In this document: piece after piece, positions 9,411 through 16,810 of the stretch | How positions within the stretch are numbered: position 1 is the first letter of the stretch | Layout: the number at the start of each line of letters is the position of its first letter | From: Alphaproteobacteria bacterium | GTDB taxonomy: Bacteria; Pseudomonadota; Alphaproteobacteria; Sphingomonadales; Sphingomonadaceae | DNA length: 49,212 nucleotides | Reading direction: 5' to 3' | Assembly: GCA_030426245.1 (NCBI GenBank) | Contig: JAUHYZ010000015.1 | Coordinates: forward strand, 1 to 49,212 | Position numbers and translations under genes: made by a program | Notes under the pieces: model-generated | Told to the model about the DNA's origin: nothing | The model's database searches: none | The model's input: the letters and a program-made list of their open reading frames with translations, nothing else

Positions 9411-9496
9411 CGGTTCGTCTCTGCTACAGGGCAATTTGCCGTTAAGCTTCCCCATGCTATGGATTAAATCTATCGTCGTGGAGGCGGAGATTTTGA

Positions 9497-9910
9497 ATGC
9501 GGAATTGGAGTAAGGCCGGGCGGCGGTTTTCCGCAGCTCTGCTTGGGATCATGGTTGCTCTTCTTTTTGTGCCTGCTTCGGCGCAAGCGCCGGAGCTCGA
9601 CATGCTCAATGGCCTCTCTGCAGGAATGTGGGATATTCGCATTCGCGGCGAAGAGACGCATAGCAAGCTCTGCGTGCGGACCGGACGGGAATTGATCCAA
9701 ATCCGGCATGGAAACGCAAATTGCAGCCGCGCGGTCGTGGAGGACCGTCCCAATCGGGTCACCGTAGAATATAGCTGTGGCGGCAGCGGATATGGTCGAA
9801 CCACTATTCGCCGAGAGAGCGCCCAATTGGTGCAAATCAATAGTCAGGGAATTCAGGGCGGGCTGCCTTTCTACTTCAATGCAGAGGCGCGCCGGGTTGG
9901 CAGCTGCTGA
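9497..9910 (+). CDS. Small secreted protein, DUF3617-like
   Basis: 137 residues with a clear signal peptide (basic start, hydrophobic A-A-L-L-G-I-M-V-A-L-L-F-V, cleavage near A-S-A-Q-A). The mature part is about 105 residues with four cysteines (L-C-V, N-C-S, S-C-G and the final Cys), enough for two disulfides. The stretch G-M-W-D-I-R-I-R-G resembles the start of DUF3617 periplasmic proteins, but the match is weak. A GGAGG sequence at 9480-9484 precedes ATG 9497 by about 12 nt. Function unknown. Confidence 0.7.
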   Translation: MRNWSKAGRRFSAALLGIMVALLFVPASAQAPELDMLNGLSAGMWDIRIRGEETHSKLCVRTGRELIQIRHGNANCSRAVVEDRPNRVTVEYSCGGSGYGRTTIRRESAQLVQINSQGIQGGLPFYFNAEARRVGSC

Positions 9911-9966
9911 GACCGGCGTTTTCCTTCCTTCAGCCAACCTTTAACCGCCGCTTGCCAGCCTGACAT

Positions 9967-9984
9967 GTGCGGGCTAGCCCGCAC
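9967..9984. repeat. 18-bp perfect palindrome abutting the queC start
   Basis: GTGCGGGCTAGCCCGCAC reads the same on both strands and ends two bases before ATG 9987. No Shine-Dalgarno sequence is visible, so the palindrome occupies the place of the ribosome site. It could be an operator or an RNA hairpin that limits translation. Confidence 0.6.
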
Positions 9985-9986
9985 CA

Positions 9987-10700
9987 ATGCCTCCAAAGAA
10001 TGCCAAGCCCGGCCTAGCCAAGGCCATCGTCCTGCTTTCCGGCGGGCTCGATTCCATGGTTTCCGCGGCGATCGCAAAGGAGCAGGGCTTCGAAGTCCAC
10101 GCGCTGACGGTCGATTATGGCCAGCGCCATCGCCGGGAGATCGAGGCTTCAAAGCTCATCGCCGACAGATTGGGGGCAGTGCGTCATGTGATCCTTCCGC
10201 TCGATCTCAGGCAGTTCGGCGGCTCGGCCCTGACCGACGACATTCCGGTTCCAAAGCAAGGCGTGGGCAGCGATATTCCGATAACATACGTTCCGGCGCG
10301 CAATCTCGTGTTCCTTTCTCTGACCACAGCCTTTGCCGAAGCGAGCGGAGCGCATGATATCTTTATCGGGGTCAATGCGCTCGACTACTCGGGCTATCCC
10401 GATTGCCGGCCCGAATTCATCGAAAGCTTCGCCGAAACAGCCCGGCTTGGCACCAAGGCGGGCATCGAAGGCAAGCCTTTCACCGTGCACACTCCGCTAC
10501 AATATATGGGGAAGGCCCAAATCGCGCAGGAGGCCGACCGTCTCGGCCTCGATCCCGGGATGAGCTGGTCCTGCTACGACCCGACGCCAGAGGGGCTTGC
10601 TTGCGGAGAATGCGATTCCTGCCGCCTGCGAAAGAAGGGGTTTGCCGAAGCCGGACTGGTGGATGGAACGCAATATACGCCTGGCGCGGCTTCGGACTGA
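9987..10700 (+). CDS. queC: 7-cyano-7-deazaguanine synthase QueC
   Basis: 237 residues. QueC converts 7-carboxy-7-deazaguanine to preQ0 using ATP and ammonia, in queuosine tRNA modification. The PP-loop motif S-G-G-L-D-S is at residues 18-23. The C-terminal zinc site is present as W-S-C-Y plus C-G-E-C-D-S-C. D-Y-G-Q-R-H-R and N-A-L-D-Y-S-G-Y-P-D-C-R-P are family signatures. No other queuosine genes lie nearby. The start is directly preceded by an 18-bp palindrome. Confidence 0.95.
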   Translation: MPPKNAKPGLAKAIVLLSGGLDSMVSAAIAKEQGFEVHALTVDYGQRHRREIEASKLIADRLGAVRHVILPLDLRQFGGSALTDDIPVPKQGVGSDIPITYVPARNLVFLSLTTAFAEASGAHDIFIGVNALDYSGYPDCRPEFIESFAETARLGTKAGIEGKPFTVHTPLQYMGKAQIAQEADRLGLDPGMSWSCYDPTPEGLACGECDSCRLRKKGFAEAGLVDGTQYTPGAASD

Positions 10701-10703
10701 TTG

Positions 10704-12272
10704 GTGAGCCAAGCTGGGCACAACGAAAACGCCGGCACACCGGCCGAAGTGCCGGCCTATAGCTGGTATGCACTTGGCGTTTTGCTGCTGGTCTACATGA
10801 TCAATTTCATCGACCGGCAAATCCTTTCTATTCTGGCGAATGACATCAAGGCCGATCTAGGTCTGACCGATGCCGATCTCGGCTTTCTCTACGGCACTGC
10901 GTTCGCAATCTTCTATGCGTTGTTCGGCATCCCGCTGGGCCGGCTGGCCGATGGCTGGCATCGCGTGCGCCTCCTCTCGATTGGCGTGGCCTTGTGGTCG
11001 GCGATGACGGCTCTTTCCGGCTTTGCCCGCAATTTCACCACTCTGGGGCTCGCGCGCATCGGCGTCGGAGTGGGCGAGGCAACGGCCAGTCCCTGCGCCT
11101 ATTCGCTGATTGCCGACTGGTTCCCCGCGCGCCTGCGGGCCACGGCGCTTGCCATCTATTCTTCCGGGCTCTTCATCGGCAGCGGCCTCTCGCTGCTGAT
11201 CGGGGGAATGATCGTGGAGCGCTGGAACGCCGCATTTCCAGGAGGCGGTCCGCTGGGTATGGCCGGGTGGCAGGCCGCGTTTCTGGCCGTCAGTATTCCA
11301 GGCCTGTTGCTCGCGCTCTGGGTCCTGTCGCTGCGAGAACCCGTGCGCGGTGCCATCGATGGGTTGACCAGCCCGGATGCCGCGCGGCCCTGGCACGGTT
11401 TTGCGGCCGAGCTTGTCGATCTCATTCCTCCACTGACACTGGTTGGCGCGCTACGGCGCGGCCCACATGCCCTTGGGCGCAACATCGCCGGAGCATTCGC
11501 GATTGCTCTGGCGGCCTGGTTGCTGGCGCGCTGGACCGGCAATCACGCGCAGTTCCTGTTCCTGGGCATCGGCTATTATGCAGTGTTCAACTGGGCATGC
11601 GCACAGCGAGATCGCGACAGGCCGGCCTTTCTGCTGACTTGGGGCTCACCGGCATTTCTGGGCATTGTCCTCGCTTATGCCGCAGTGAGCTTTGCCGGCT
11701 ATTCGGTCACATATTGGGCGGCGCCGTATGCAGAGCGCGTTTTCGGTGCCGACAAGGCGGACCTCGGATGGTTGCTTGGGGCGCCGGCAGCGATCGGGGG
11801 CTTCGCCGGTGTGATTGCGGGTGGACGGATAGCCGACATTCTCCATGCCCGATTTGCCGCGGGCCGCGTGGCTGTGATCGGCTTCGGTCTTCTCGCACCG
11901 GTCCCGATCATGCTCACAGCTTACAGTACGCCCAGCGCTGCGCTTTTCTATGTTCTGAGCTTTGCCGTGCAGTTTGCGACATCTTCCGCGCTTGGCGCAT
12001 CGGCCGCAGCAAGTCAGGCGCTGGTGCTGCCACGCATGCGCGGCACCGCCACGGCGATCCTTTTCCTGGGAGCGACACTGATCGGCCTGGCGCTTGGCCC
12101 CTTCATGGCTGGTTACGTTTCCGAAGCCACAGGCGATCTGGCGACCGGCGTGAAATCCACGCTGATCGCTGCACCACTTGGCGTCGCCGCATTGCTGCTG
12201 GCCATGCGCCTGGCCCCTGCAGCGAGCGCGAGTCTGGTCGACCGCGCTCGCGCTGCAGGTGAAAGGATTTAG
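10704..12272 (+). CDS. MFS transporter, spinster-like
   Basis: About 522 residues, a 12-helix major facilitator. The start M-I-N-F-I-D-R-Q-I-L-S-I-L and the loop G-R-L-A-D-G-W-H-R-V-R (MFS motif A) match the spinster / aromatic-acid-type branch common in sphingomonads. Substrate unknown. A central loop of extra length follows helix 6. The start could be GTG 10704 or the adjoining TTG 10701; neither has a good ribosome site, and it begins within 4 nt of the queC stop, suggesting coupling. Its 3' end overlaps the convergent sodC by four bases. Confidence 0.85.
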   Translation: MSQAGHNENAGTPAEVPAYSWYALGVLLLVYMINFIDRQILSILANDIKADLGLTDADLGFLYGTAFAIFYALFGIPLGRLADGWHRVRLLSIGVALWSAMTALSGFARNFTTLGLARIGVGVGEATASPCAYSLIADWFPARLRATALAIYSSGLFIGSGLSLLIGGMIVERWNAAFPGGGPLGMAGWQAAFLAVSIPGLLLALWVLSLREPVRGAIDGLTSPDAARPWHGFAAELVDLIPPLTLVGALRRGPHALGRNIAGAFAIALAAWLLARWTGNHAQFLFLGIGYYAVFNWACAQRDRDRPAFLLTWGSPAFLGIVLAYAAVSFAGYSVTYWAAPYAERVFGADKADLGWLLGAPAAIGGFAGVIAGGRIADILHARFAAGRVAVIGFGLLAPVPIMLTAYSTPSAALFYVLSFAVQFATSSALGASAAASQALVLPRMRGTATAILFLGATLIGLALGPFMAGYVSEATGDLATGVKSTLIAAPLGVAALLLAMRLAPAASASLVDRARAAGERI

Positions 12273-12835
12273 GAAGCCGCGTCTGCCAGAACGCCGCAAG
12301 CCACGCGTCCGCCGGCATCGCCAGCCGGATCGGTCATGTAGTCGTCCTCGCCTTCATGCACGACGATGGCTGTACCATCTTCGTCGAAGATGGCTGCGAG
12401 GACCTCTTCGCGCGTTCCGCGCAGTTCCACACTGAGCGTGCCGGTACCGTTCGCATCGACTGTCGCATTGGGAAGATCGCCCAGATGCGCACCATTTGGA
12501 TTCTCGGTGCCGTGTTCGTTGTCGCCGGGATTGAGATGGCCCCCGGCCGAGCTGAAGTCGGGGCCTTCGCACATGCCCGCGGTGTGAAGATGTACGGCGT
12601 GAACGCCTTCGGAGAGGTTCGCAAGCCTAACCGAAACCGTCACGACATCGTCGGTGGCCGTCAATTCGGCGCTTCCGGCATCTCCGCCATCGGCAAGATT
12701 GAGGTTCGTCGCACCCAGTAGTTCGGGCTGTGCGGGTTCGGGTGTCTGCTCTTCTGCGGGCGGTTCGCTCGGCGATTGACATGCCGTCAGCGCGACCGAG
12801 AGCATCGTGGCGGTGAGTAGACTAAAACGGATCAC
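12269..12835 (-). CDS. sodC: Cu-Zn superoxide dismutase, lipoprotein
   Basis: 188 residues. The N-terminus is a lipoprotein signal with lipobox L-T-A-C (Cys19), then a Pro/Glu-rich linker, then the SodC beta barrel. Metal and structural motifs are present: H-A-V-H-L-H, M-C-E-G, G-G-H-L-N-P, H-G, G-A-H-L-G-D-L-P-N and the C-terminal G-G-R-V-A-C-G-V with the active-site Arg and the disulfide Cys. It disproportionates superoxide in the periplasm. The 3' end overlaps the MFS gene tail-to-tail (12269-12272). Confidence 0.92.
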   Translation of the reverse strand: MIRFSLLTATMLSVALTACQSPSEPPAEEQTPEPAQPELLGATNLNLADGGDAGSAELTATDDVVTVSVRLANLSEGVHAVHLHTAGMCEGPDFSSAGGHLNPGDNEHGTENPNGAHLGDLPNATVDANGTGTLSVELRGTREEVLAAIFDEDGTAIVVHEGEDDYMTDPAGDAGGRVACGVLADAAS

Positions 12836-12894
12836 AGGATATTCTCCTTACTTTTCAATTCTCCCCATAACGCATTTCGGCGCCGATTTCTCCC

Positions 12895-13353
12895 TTAACC
12901 GGGAATAATTCCTGAATCGGCCAGTGCTGCGATCAATTCGGCAATGGCTGCCCGGGCCTGTGTATCGACAGTTGCGCCCCCGGCGGGGGCCTCTATTGCG
13001 GCCGCAAGGGACCAGGCGCCGCCGCGATAAAGGCGCAACTGTCCTGTGGAGAGATCCAGCAAACGCATACCGCTGCGCGGCGCTGCAAACAGCCAATCGC
13101 CGGATGACCGGCAAGCCAGCTGTCCTGCGCGGCCCGCCCACGCATCGCTCGGCGCATCGCCAATCAACCAGCATTCGCCTTCGGCAGGTGCAGCGGGCGG
13201 ATCGTTTGCCTCGCCTTCGATAGCGGCGTGAAGCAGGGCATCGACAAGGCAATGCGCCTGGTTGACGTAAAATTCCTTCTGGGCCTGACCCGAGAACAAC
13301 AGGGGCAAGCCATAGCGTGGGCTGGCGGAACTATAGGTAATGGGATCGGGCAT
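12895..13353 (-). CDS. DUF2793 protein at the end of the GTA cluster
   Basis: 152 residues with the DUF2793 features P-L-L-F-S-G-Q-A-Q-K-E-F near the N-terminus and E-G-E-C-W-L-I-G. DUF2793 proteins accompany phage and GTA tail modules, often in a fibre or receptor-contact role; this is inference. GGAG stands 8 nt before ATG 13353. It follows the tail-tip gene by 19 nt and is the last gene of the cluster; it takes the place of RcGTA orf16. Confidence 0.8.
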   Translation of the reverse strand: MPDPITYSSASPRYGLPLLFSGQAQKEFYVNQAHCLVDALLHAAIEGEANDPPAAPAEGECWLIGDAPSDAWAGRAGQLACRSSGDWLFAAPRSGMRLLDLSTGQLRLYRGGAWSLAAAIEAPAGGATVDTQARAAIAELIAALADSGIIPG

Positions 13354-13372
13354 AATCTGTGTCTCCGTTAAT

Positions 13373-15559
13373 TCAGGATAGGGTGGTCAGCAAAAGGGCG
13401 CCGGACTGGGCAAAACTGCCGATCTGGCGGACCCAGATTGGCGCGGCCGGATAGGCGCTGCGCAGAGCGGCCAGTTCGGAAGCGCCGATCGCATGGTTCG
13501 GCTCTGCGGTTTCCCAGAACAGATGCGGCGCGTTTACCGGGCCCACTCCGACGCGGTAACTTTCGGATTGCTCGGCAAGCGGCACGTCAACTTCGTCGAG
13601 CCAGTTCCAGGAACCTCTTGCGCGCCTTGCCCAGCCGAGCGCCAGACTGTCGTCGGCGAGCAGGCGTGCGCTGGGATGGACGGGTGTGAGCGGGCGCAGC
13701 GTCAGGCCGGGATTGGCTATGTCCGCACTGACCGGCCCTGCATCGCCCAGGCCGATGGCCACGATCGCCGTTCCCTGCGCAGGCGCGGCTATCGCCGGAT
13801 CGAGTGCGATGGGCCTGCCATCCAGCAGGATGAAGGGCGTCCCGGCAATGTGGCCGTTCTGCGCCGCATGTTCGGTGCCGCCTCTGCCGCGTAGCAGGCC
13901 GGAGAGGCGCCAGCGCTCGCTGCCCAGAGGGACGGCGACGGTGAACTGGATCACTTCATTGCCCAGCAATGCGCGGTTTGCACCATTGGCGATCCCGGCA
14001 GGTGTTGTGCCAGCAAGGGCGAAGTCCGGGGAGACCAGCTCCACCTCTATAGCGGAGCCTTCTTCCAGCCGGATGGCAGGAGACGCGCCGATGGCCGACA
14101 CCGCGTAGCCGATGATGGAACGGCGCGATCCGCTGCCGCCGAGCGGAAGCAATGGCCCGCCGCGATCGGCATAGAGCGCGGCACCGCTCCATCCCAGGCC
14201 GGCAGAGCTCGGCGCGGCAAAGACTGCGGCCGTATCGCCTGCGCCCACGCCATCCCACGGCAGCTCGAAGGCCTTTAGCAGAGTTGGCGCTGCAGGAAGG
14301 TCACGCGGTGTCAGAACGCTGCCCGGATCGGCGGCCGGCTGCCGCGCGGGCCCTCTGGGCAGACGCAGCAGTTCCAGCTCGATGCCGTGCTCACGCCATT
14401 CCCACCCAACGATCCGCCACAATCCTGCATGGCCCGGCGCGCGTACGATACTGCCGGGCGCCAGCGCCGGATCGAGTTCGGCCATACGCCAGGAAAGGGT
14501 TTCGCGTTCCCAGCCGGCGCGTTCGGCGGCGACATTGATCAGGCTGCGGGCATCGCTGGCGGCAAGCAGTCCCGGCAATTCCAGAATATGCTGCTGCCCC
14601 GGCTGCGCACGGCCATCCGCGCGCTGGGTGCCCGCCTGAAAATCGCGCGCTGCATCGTAATAGCGAAGGGCGATCGGGATTCTTCCTGGCGCTGCGTTGC
14701 GGCTGCGCCGCTGGCCGGTGAGCGCGCCGAAGCCGTCATCTGCGGGGGCTGTGGCCGCTGCGGGAAGAAGCGGCACTTCGCCGGGCAGCGTATCGGCAGG
14801 CAGGATGGACAGTCCATCGCCGCCTGCATCCATTGCGAGCGGCCAGACGGCGTCCAGCGCCGTCAGCGCGCCCGATACCGGCCCGCCTTCCATGCTGAAG
14901 CCCTGGAGCCCGGTGAGCGGGCGATCGGCCGTCAAGGGCTCTTCAAGAGGGGCGAGCAGCTTAGCCAGTGTCACTTCGCCGTCATCCGCCTGCACTTCGA
15001 AGGTCAGCGCCGGGATCCGGTTGCCGAAATCGGCCAGCTGAAGATCCTCAAAAACGACATAGGCCGTGTGGCGGAAGGCGGGGCAATCCAGGCCTTTGTC
15101 CGAAGCGATCAACGGGTCCACGGCTTGATCGCCATGCCCGTCATGGATGCGCAGCGTGCCGCCCACTTTCAGGTCGCCTGCCTCGCCGCGCAGCAGATTG
15201 CCGTCGGCCCAGATTCGCCCGACGCCCAGGATTGGGCGGCTGGAAAGGGCGACGGCGAAAGACGCGGCATAGCTGAAGGTGGTGACGCTGGGCTGCCCCT
15301 TGCCGCCGGTGGTCTCGCTACTCTCGCTGAGCGGTGTCGCCCAGATCAGCGTGCCGCCGGCGCGCATGCGCCCGTGATGGCGCGGGATGGCTGTGCCGTA
15401 ACTGGAGGTCGTGACTTGCAGTTCCTTGAGCCGCGGCCCTTCGCGCTGCGGCGAACCGATAATGGCCTGGTCGATCTGCTGGCCTGCCAGCGCGCCGATG
15501 GCGCCGCCGATCGGTCCGCCGACAAGTGTGCCGACGGCTGTGAGTAACAAGGTTGCCAT
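13373..15559 (-). CDS. GTA tail-tip / host-specificity protein (RcGTA gp15-like)
   Basis: 728 residues from ATG 15559, chosen because GGAAA precedes it and M-A-T-L-L-L-T-A begins a glycine-rich membrane-like segment typical of tail-tip hub proteins. The middle (E-V-Q-A-D-D-G-E-V-T-L ... P-L-T-G-L-Q-G-F) fits a Phage-tail_3-type hub domain; the C-terminal third has fibronectin-like beta repeats. RcGTA gp15 is much longer and includes a glycosidase-like TIM barrel; that part is not seen here (see the DUF2460 entry). It follows the NlpC gene by 13 nt. Confidence 0.85.
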   Translation of the reverse strand: MATLLLTAVGTLVGGPIGGAIGALAGQQIDQAIIGSPQREGPRLKELQVTTSSYGTAIPRHHGRMRAGGTLIWATPLSESSETTGGKGQPSVTTFSYAASFAVALSSRPILGVGRIWADGNLLRGEAGDLKVGGTLRIHDGHGDQAVDPLIASDKGLDCPAFRHTAYVVFEDLQLADFGNRIPALTFEVQADDGEVTLAKLLAPLEEPLTADRPLTGLQGFSMEGGPVSGALTALDAVWPLAMDAGGDGLSILPADTLPGEVPLLPAAATAPADDGFGALTGQRRSRNAAPGRIPIALRYYDAARDFQAGTQRADGRAQPGQQHILELPGLLAASDARSLINVAAERAGWERETLSWRMAELDPALAPGSIVRAPGHAGLWRIVGWEWREHGIELELLRLPRGPARQPAADPGSVLTPRDLPAAPTLLKAFELPWDGVGAGDTAAVFAAPSSAGLGWSGAALYADRGGPLLPLGGSGSRRSIIGYAVSAIGASPAIRLEEGSAIEVELVSPDFALAGTTPAGIANGANRALLGNEVIQFTVAVPLGSERWRLSGLLRGRGGTEHAAQNGHIAGTPFILLDGRPIALDPAIAAPAQGTAIVAIGLGDAGPVSADIANPGLTLRPLTPVHPSARLLADDSLALGWARRARGSWNWLDEVDVPLAEQSESYRVGVGPVNAPHLFWETAEPNHAIGASELAALRSAYPAAPIWVRQIGSFAQSGALLLTTLS

Positions 15560-15572
15560 GATGTCAGTTTCC

Positions 15573-15992
15573 TTATGGGCGAAGCCGCCAATGGCGCAGG
15601 AGCGGCCAGACCGGCAGGCAGGGCGTCTCGACCACGCGGCGAAGGCCCGCATGCGCATGAATGAAACGGTTTGCGGCCGCGGCGACCAGCAGATGCTGCT
15701 GCGCCGGGCCGCTTTGCATTAGCAGGACGTCACCGGGCCGGATCGGTCCTTCGGTTTCCTCGAGGCCGGCCCGCCGGGCATAGTCCAGCGCATCCGCGAT
15801 GCTGCTGTTGCGCAGGCCATAGGCGAGCGGTGCTGCTCCATTGCGGCCAATGGCGGCGAGGGCAGCGGCCACCAGCCCGACGCAGTCCAGCCCGCCGGCC
15901 GGATCGCGGCCATGCAGGCGAAAGCGCGTGCCGATCAGGCTCCGGGCGGCATAGGCCAGTGCTTCTCCGGCTGCTTCTCCCGTCTCGCTCAT
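15573..15992 (-). CDS. GTA NlpC/P60 peptidase (RcGTA gp14-like)
   Basis: 139 residues. The cysteine peptidase core is visible: catalytic Cys37 in G-L-D-C-V-G-L, and His100 in Q-Q-H-L-L-V. NlpC/P60 enzymes cut cell-wall peptides; in phage and GTA tails they help the particle cross the wall of the recipient. Start overlaps the DUF2163 stop by four bases. Confidence 0.9.
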   Translation of the reverse strand: MSETGEAAGEALAYAARSLIGTRFRLHGRDPAGGLDCVGLVAAALAAIGRNGAAPLAYGLRNSSIADALDYARRAGLEETEGPIRPGDVLLMQSGPAQQHLLVAAAANRFIHAHAGLRRVVETPCLPVWPLLRHWRLRP

Positions 15993-16810
15993 GAGCTTGA
16001 CGTCGGATAACGGGCCAGCACGTCATTGCCCGGCAGATAAGGCTCGCCCTGAAAATTCGCCGCATTGCCGAAGCGCGCGGCGCAGCTCGCCAATGTTTGG
16101 TCGCAGCCTTCGCGCAGCAAAGCGCGCGTGCCGGTTTCCAGCGAAGCCTCCAATGCGATGTCCAGCAGCAGGCCCGACGCATCGGCATCCACCACTTCCA
16201 TTGTGATTCCCGCATGCGGCCCGTCGATCCAGCGCAAGCTGCCGCTCAGCATGGCCTCGGGCGCGGGACCTCCGGAGAACAGCACGCGGTTTTCCTCCAG
16301 GTCGGCAGACGCCAGTTGCACTTCATGCGTGAAATAGGCCGCGCTGAGCGTGCAGCCGGGGCCGCAGAAACGGGCGCGGCAGGTGGGGCTGGTGCGCGGC
16401 ACCGGATCGGCCTCCAACGCAGCCTTTGCGGAGCGCAATTCGGCTGAGAAACCGGCGCCTTCCTGCGACGTGCCGCCCAACTCGCCCCGATAGAGCACGG
16501 CGAAGTCCAGACTTTCCCAATCGACGGTTCCGACGGCGATCTTCGCTCCGTCGAAGCGCCCGGCGGCAAGATCGGCCACGGAAATCGCGTCATGTGTCAG
16601 CGCCCCTTCCATTTCCACGCTGTCCGCCTCCAACCTAGCATGGCGGCGGATGGCGGAAGGCAGCATCCCGGGCGCGGCATGGTGGAGCAGCCCATCGAAC
16701 CACAGATCCCGGTCATGGCTGGTAAAACCCAGGGTCACACCGTCGCGGCGTTCGATCCGCCAGAAGGCTGCGATGCCCTCCAGCTCCCGCGCGCGGAAAA
16801 CATGTCCCAT
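15989..16810 (-). CDS. GTA DUF2163 tail protein (RcGTA gp13-like)
   Basis: 273 residues from ATG 16810 (a GTG at 16813 is also in frame; GGGAGG suits the ATG better). DUF2163 / phage_BR0599 family: N-terminal W-R-I-E-R-R-D-G-V-T-L-G-F-T-S-H-D-R-D and C-terminal C-R-A-R-F-C-G-P-G-C with further cysteines, a pattern thought to bind an iron-sulfur cluster or metal in the tail hub. Overlaps genes on both sides. Confidence 0.88.
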   Translation of the reverse strand: MGHVFRARELEGIAAFWRIERRDGVTLGFTSHDRDLWFDGLLHHAAPGMLPSAIRRHARLEADSVEMEGALTHDAISVADLAAGRFDGAKIAVGTVDWESLDFAVLYRGELGGTSQEGAGFSAELRSAKAALEADPVPRTSPTCRARFCGPGCTLSAAYFTHEVQLASADLEENRVLFSGGPAPEAMLSGSLRWIDGPHAGITMEVVDADASGLLLDIALEASLETGTRALLREGCDQTLASCAARFGNAANFQGEPYLPGNDVLARYPTSSS

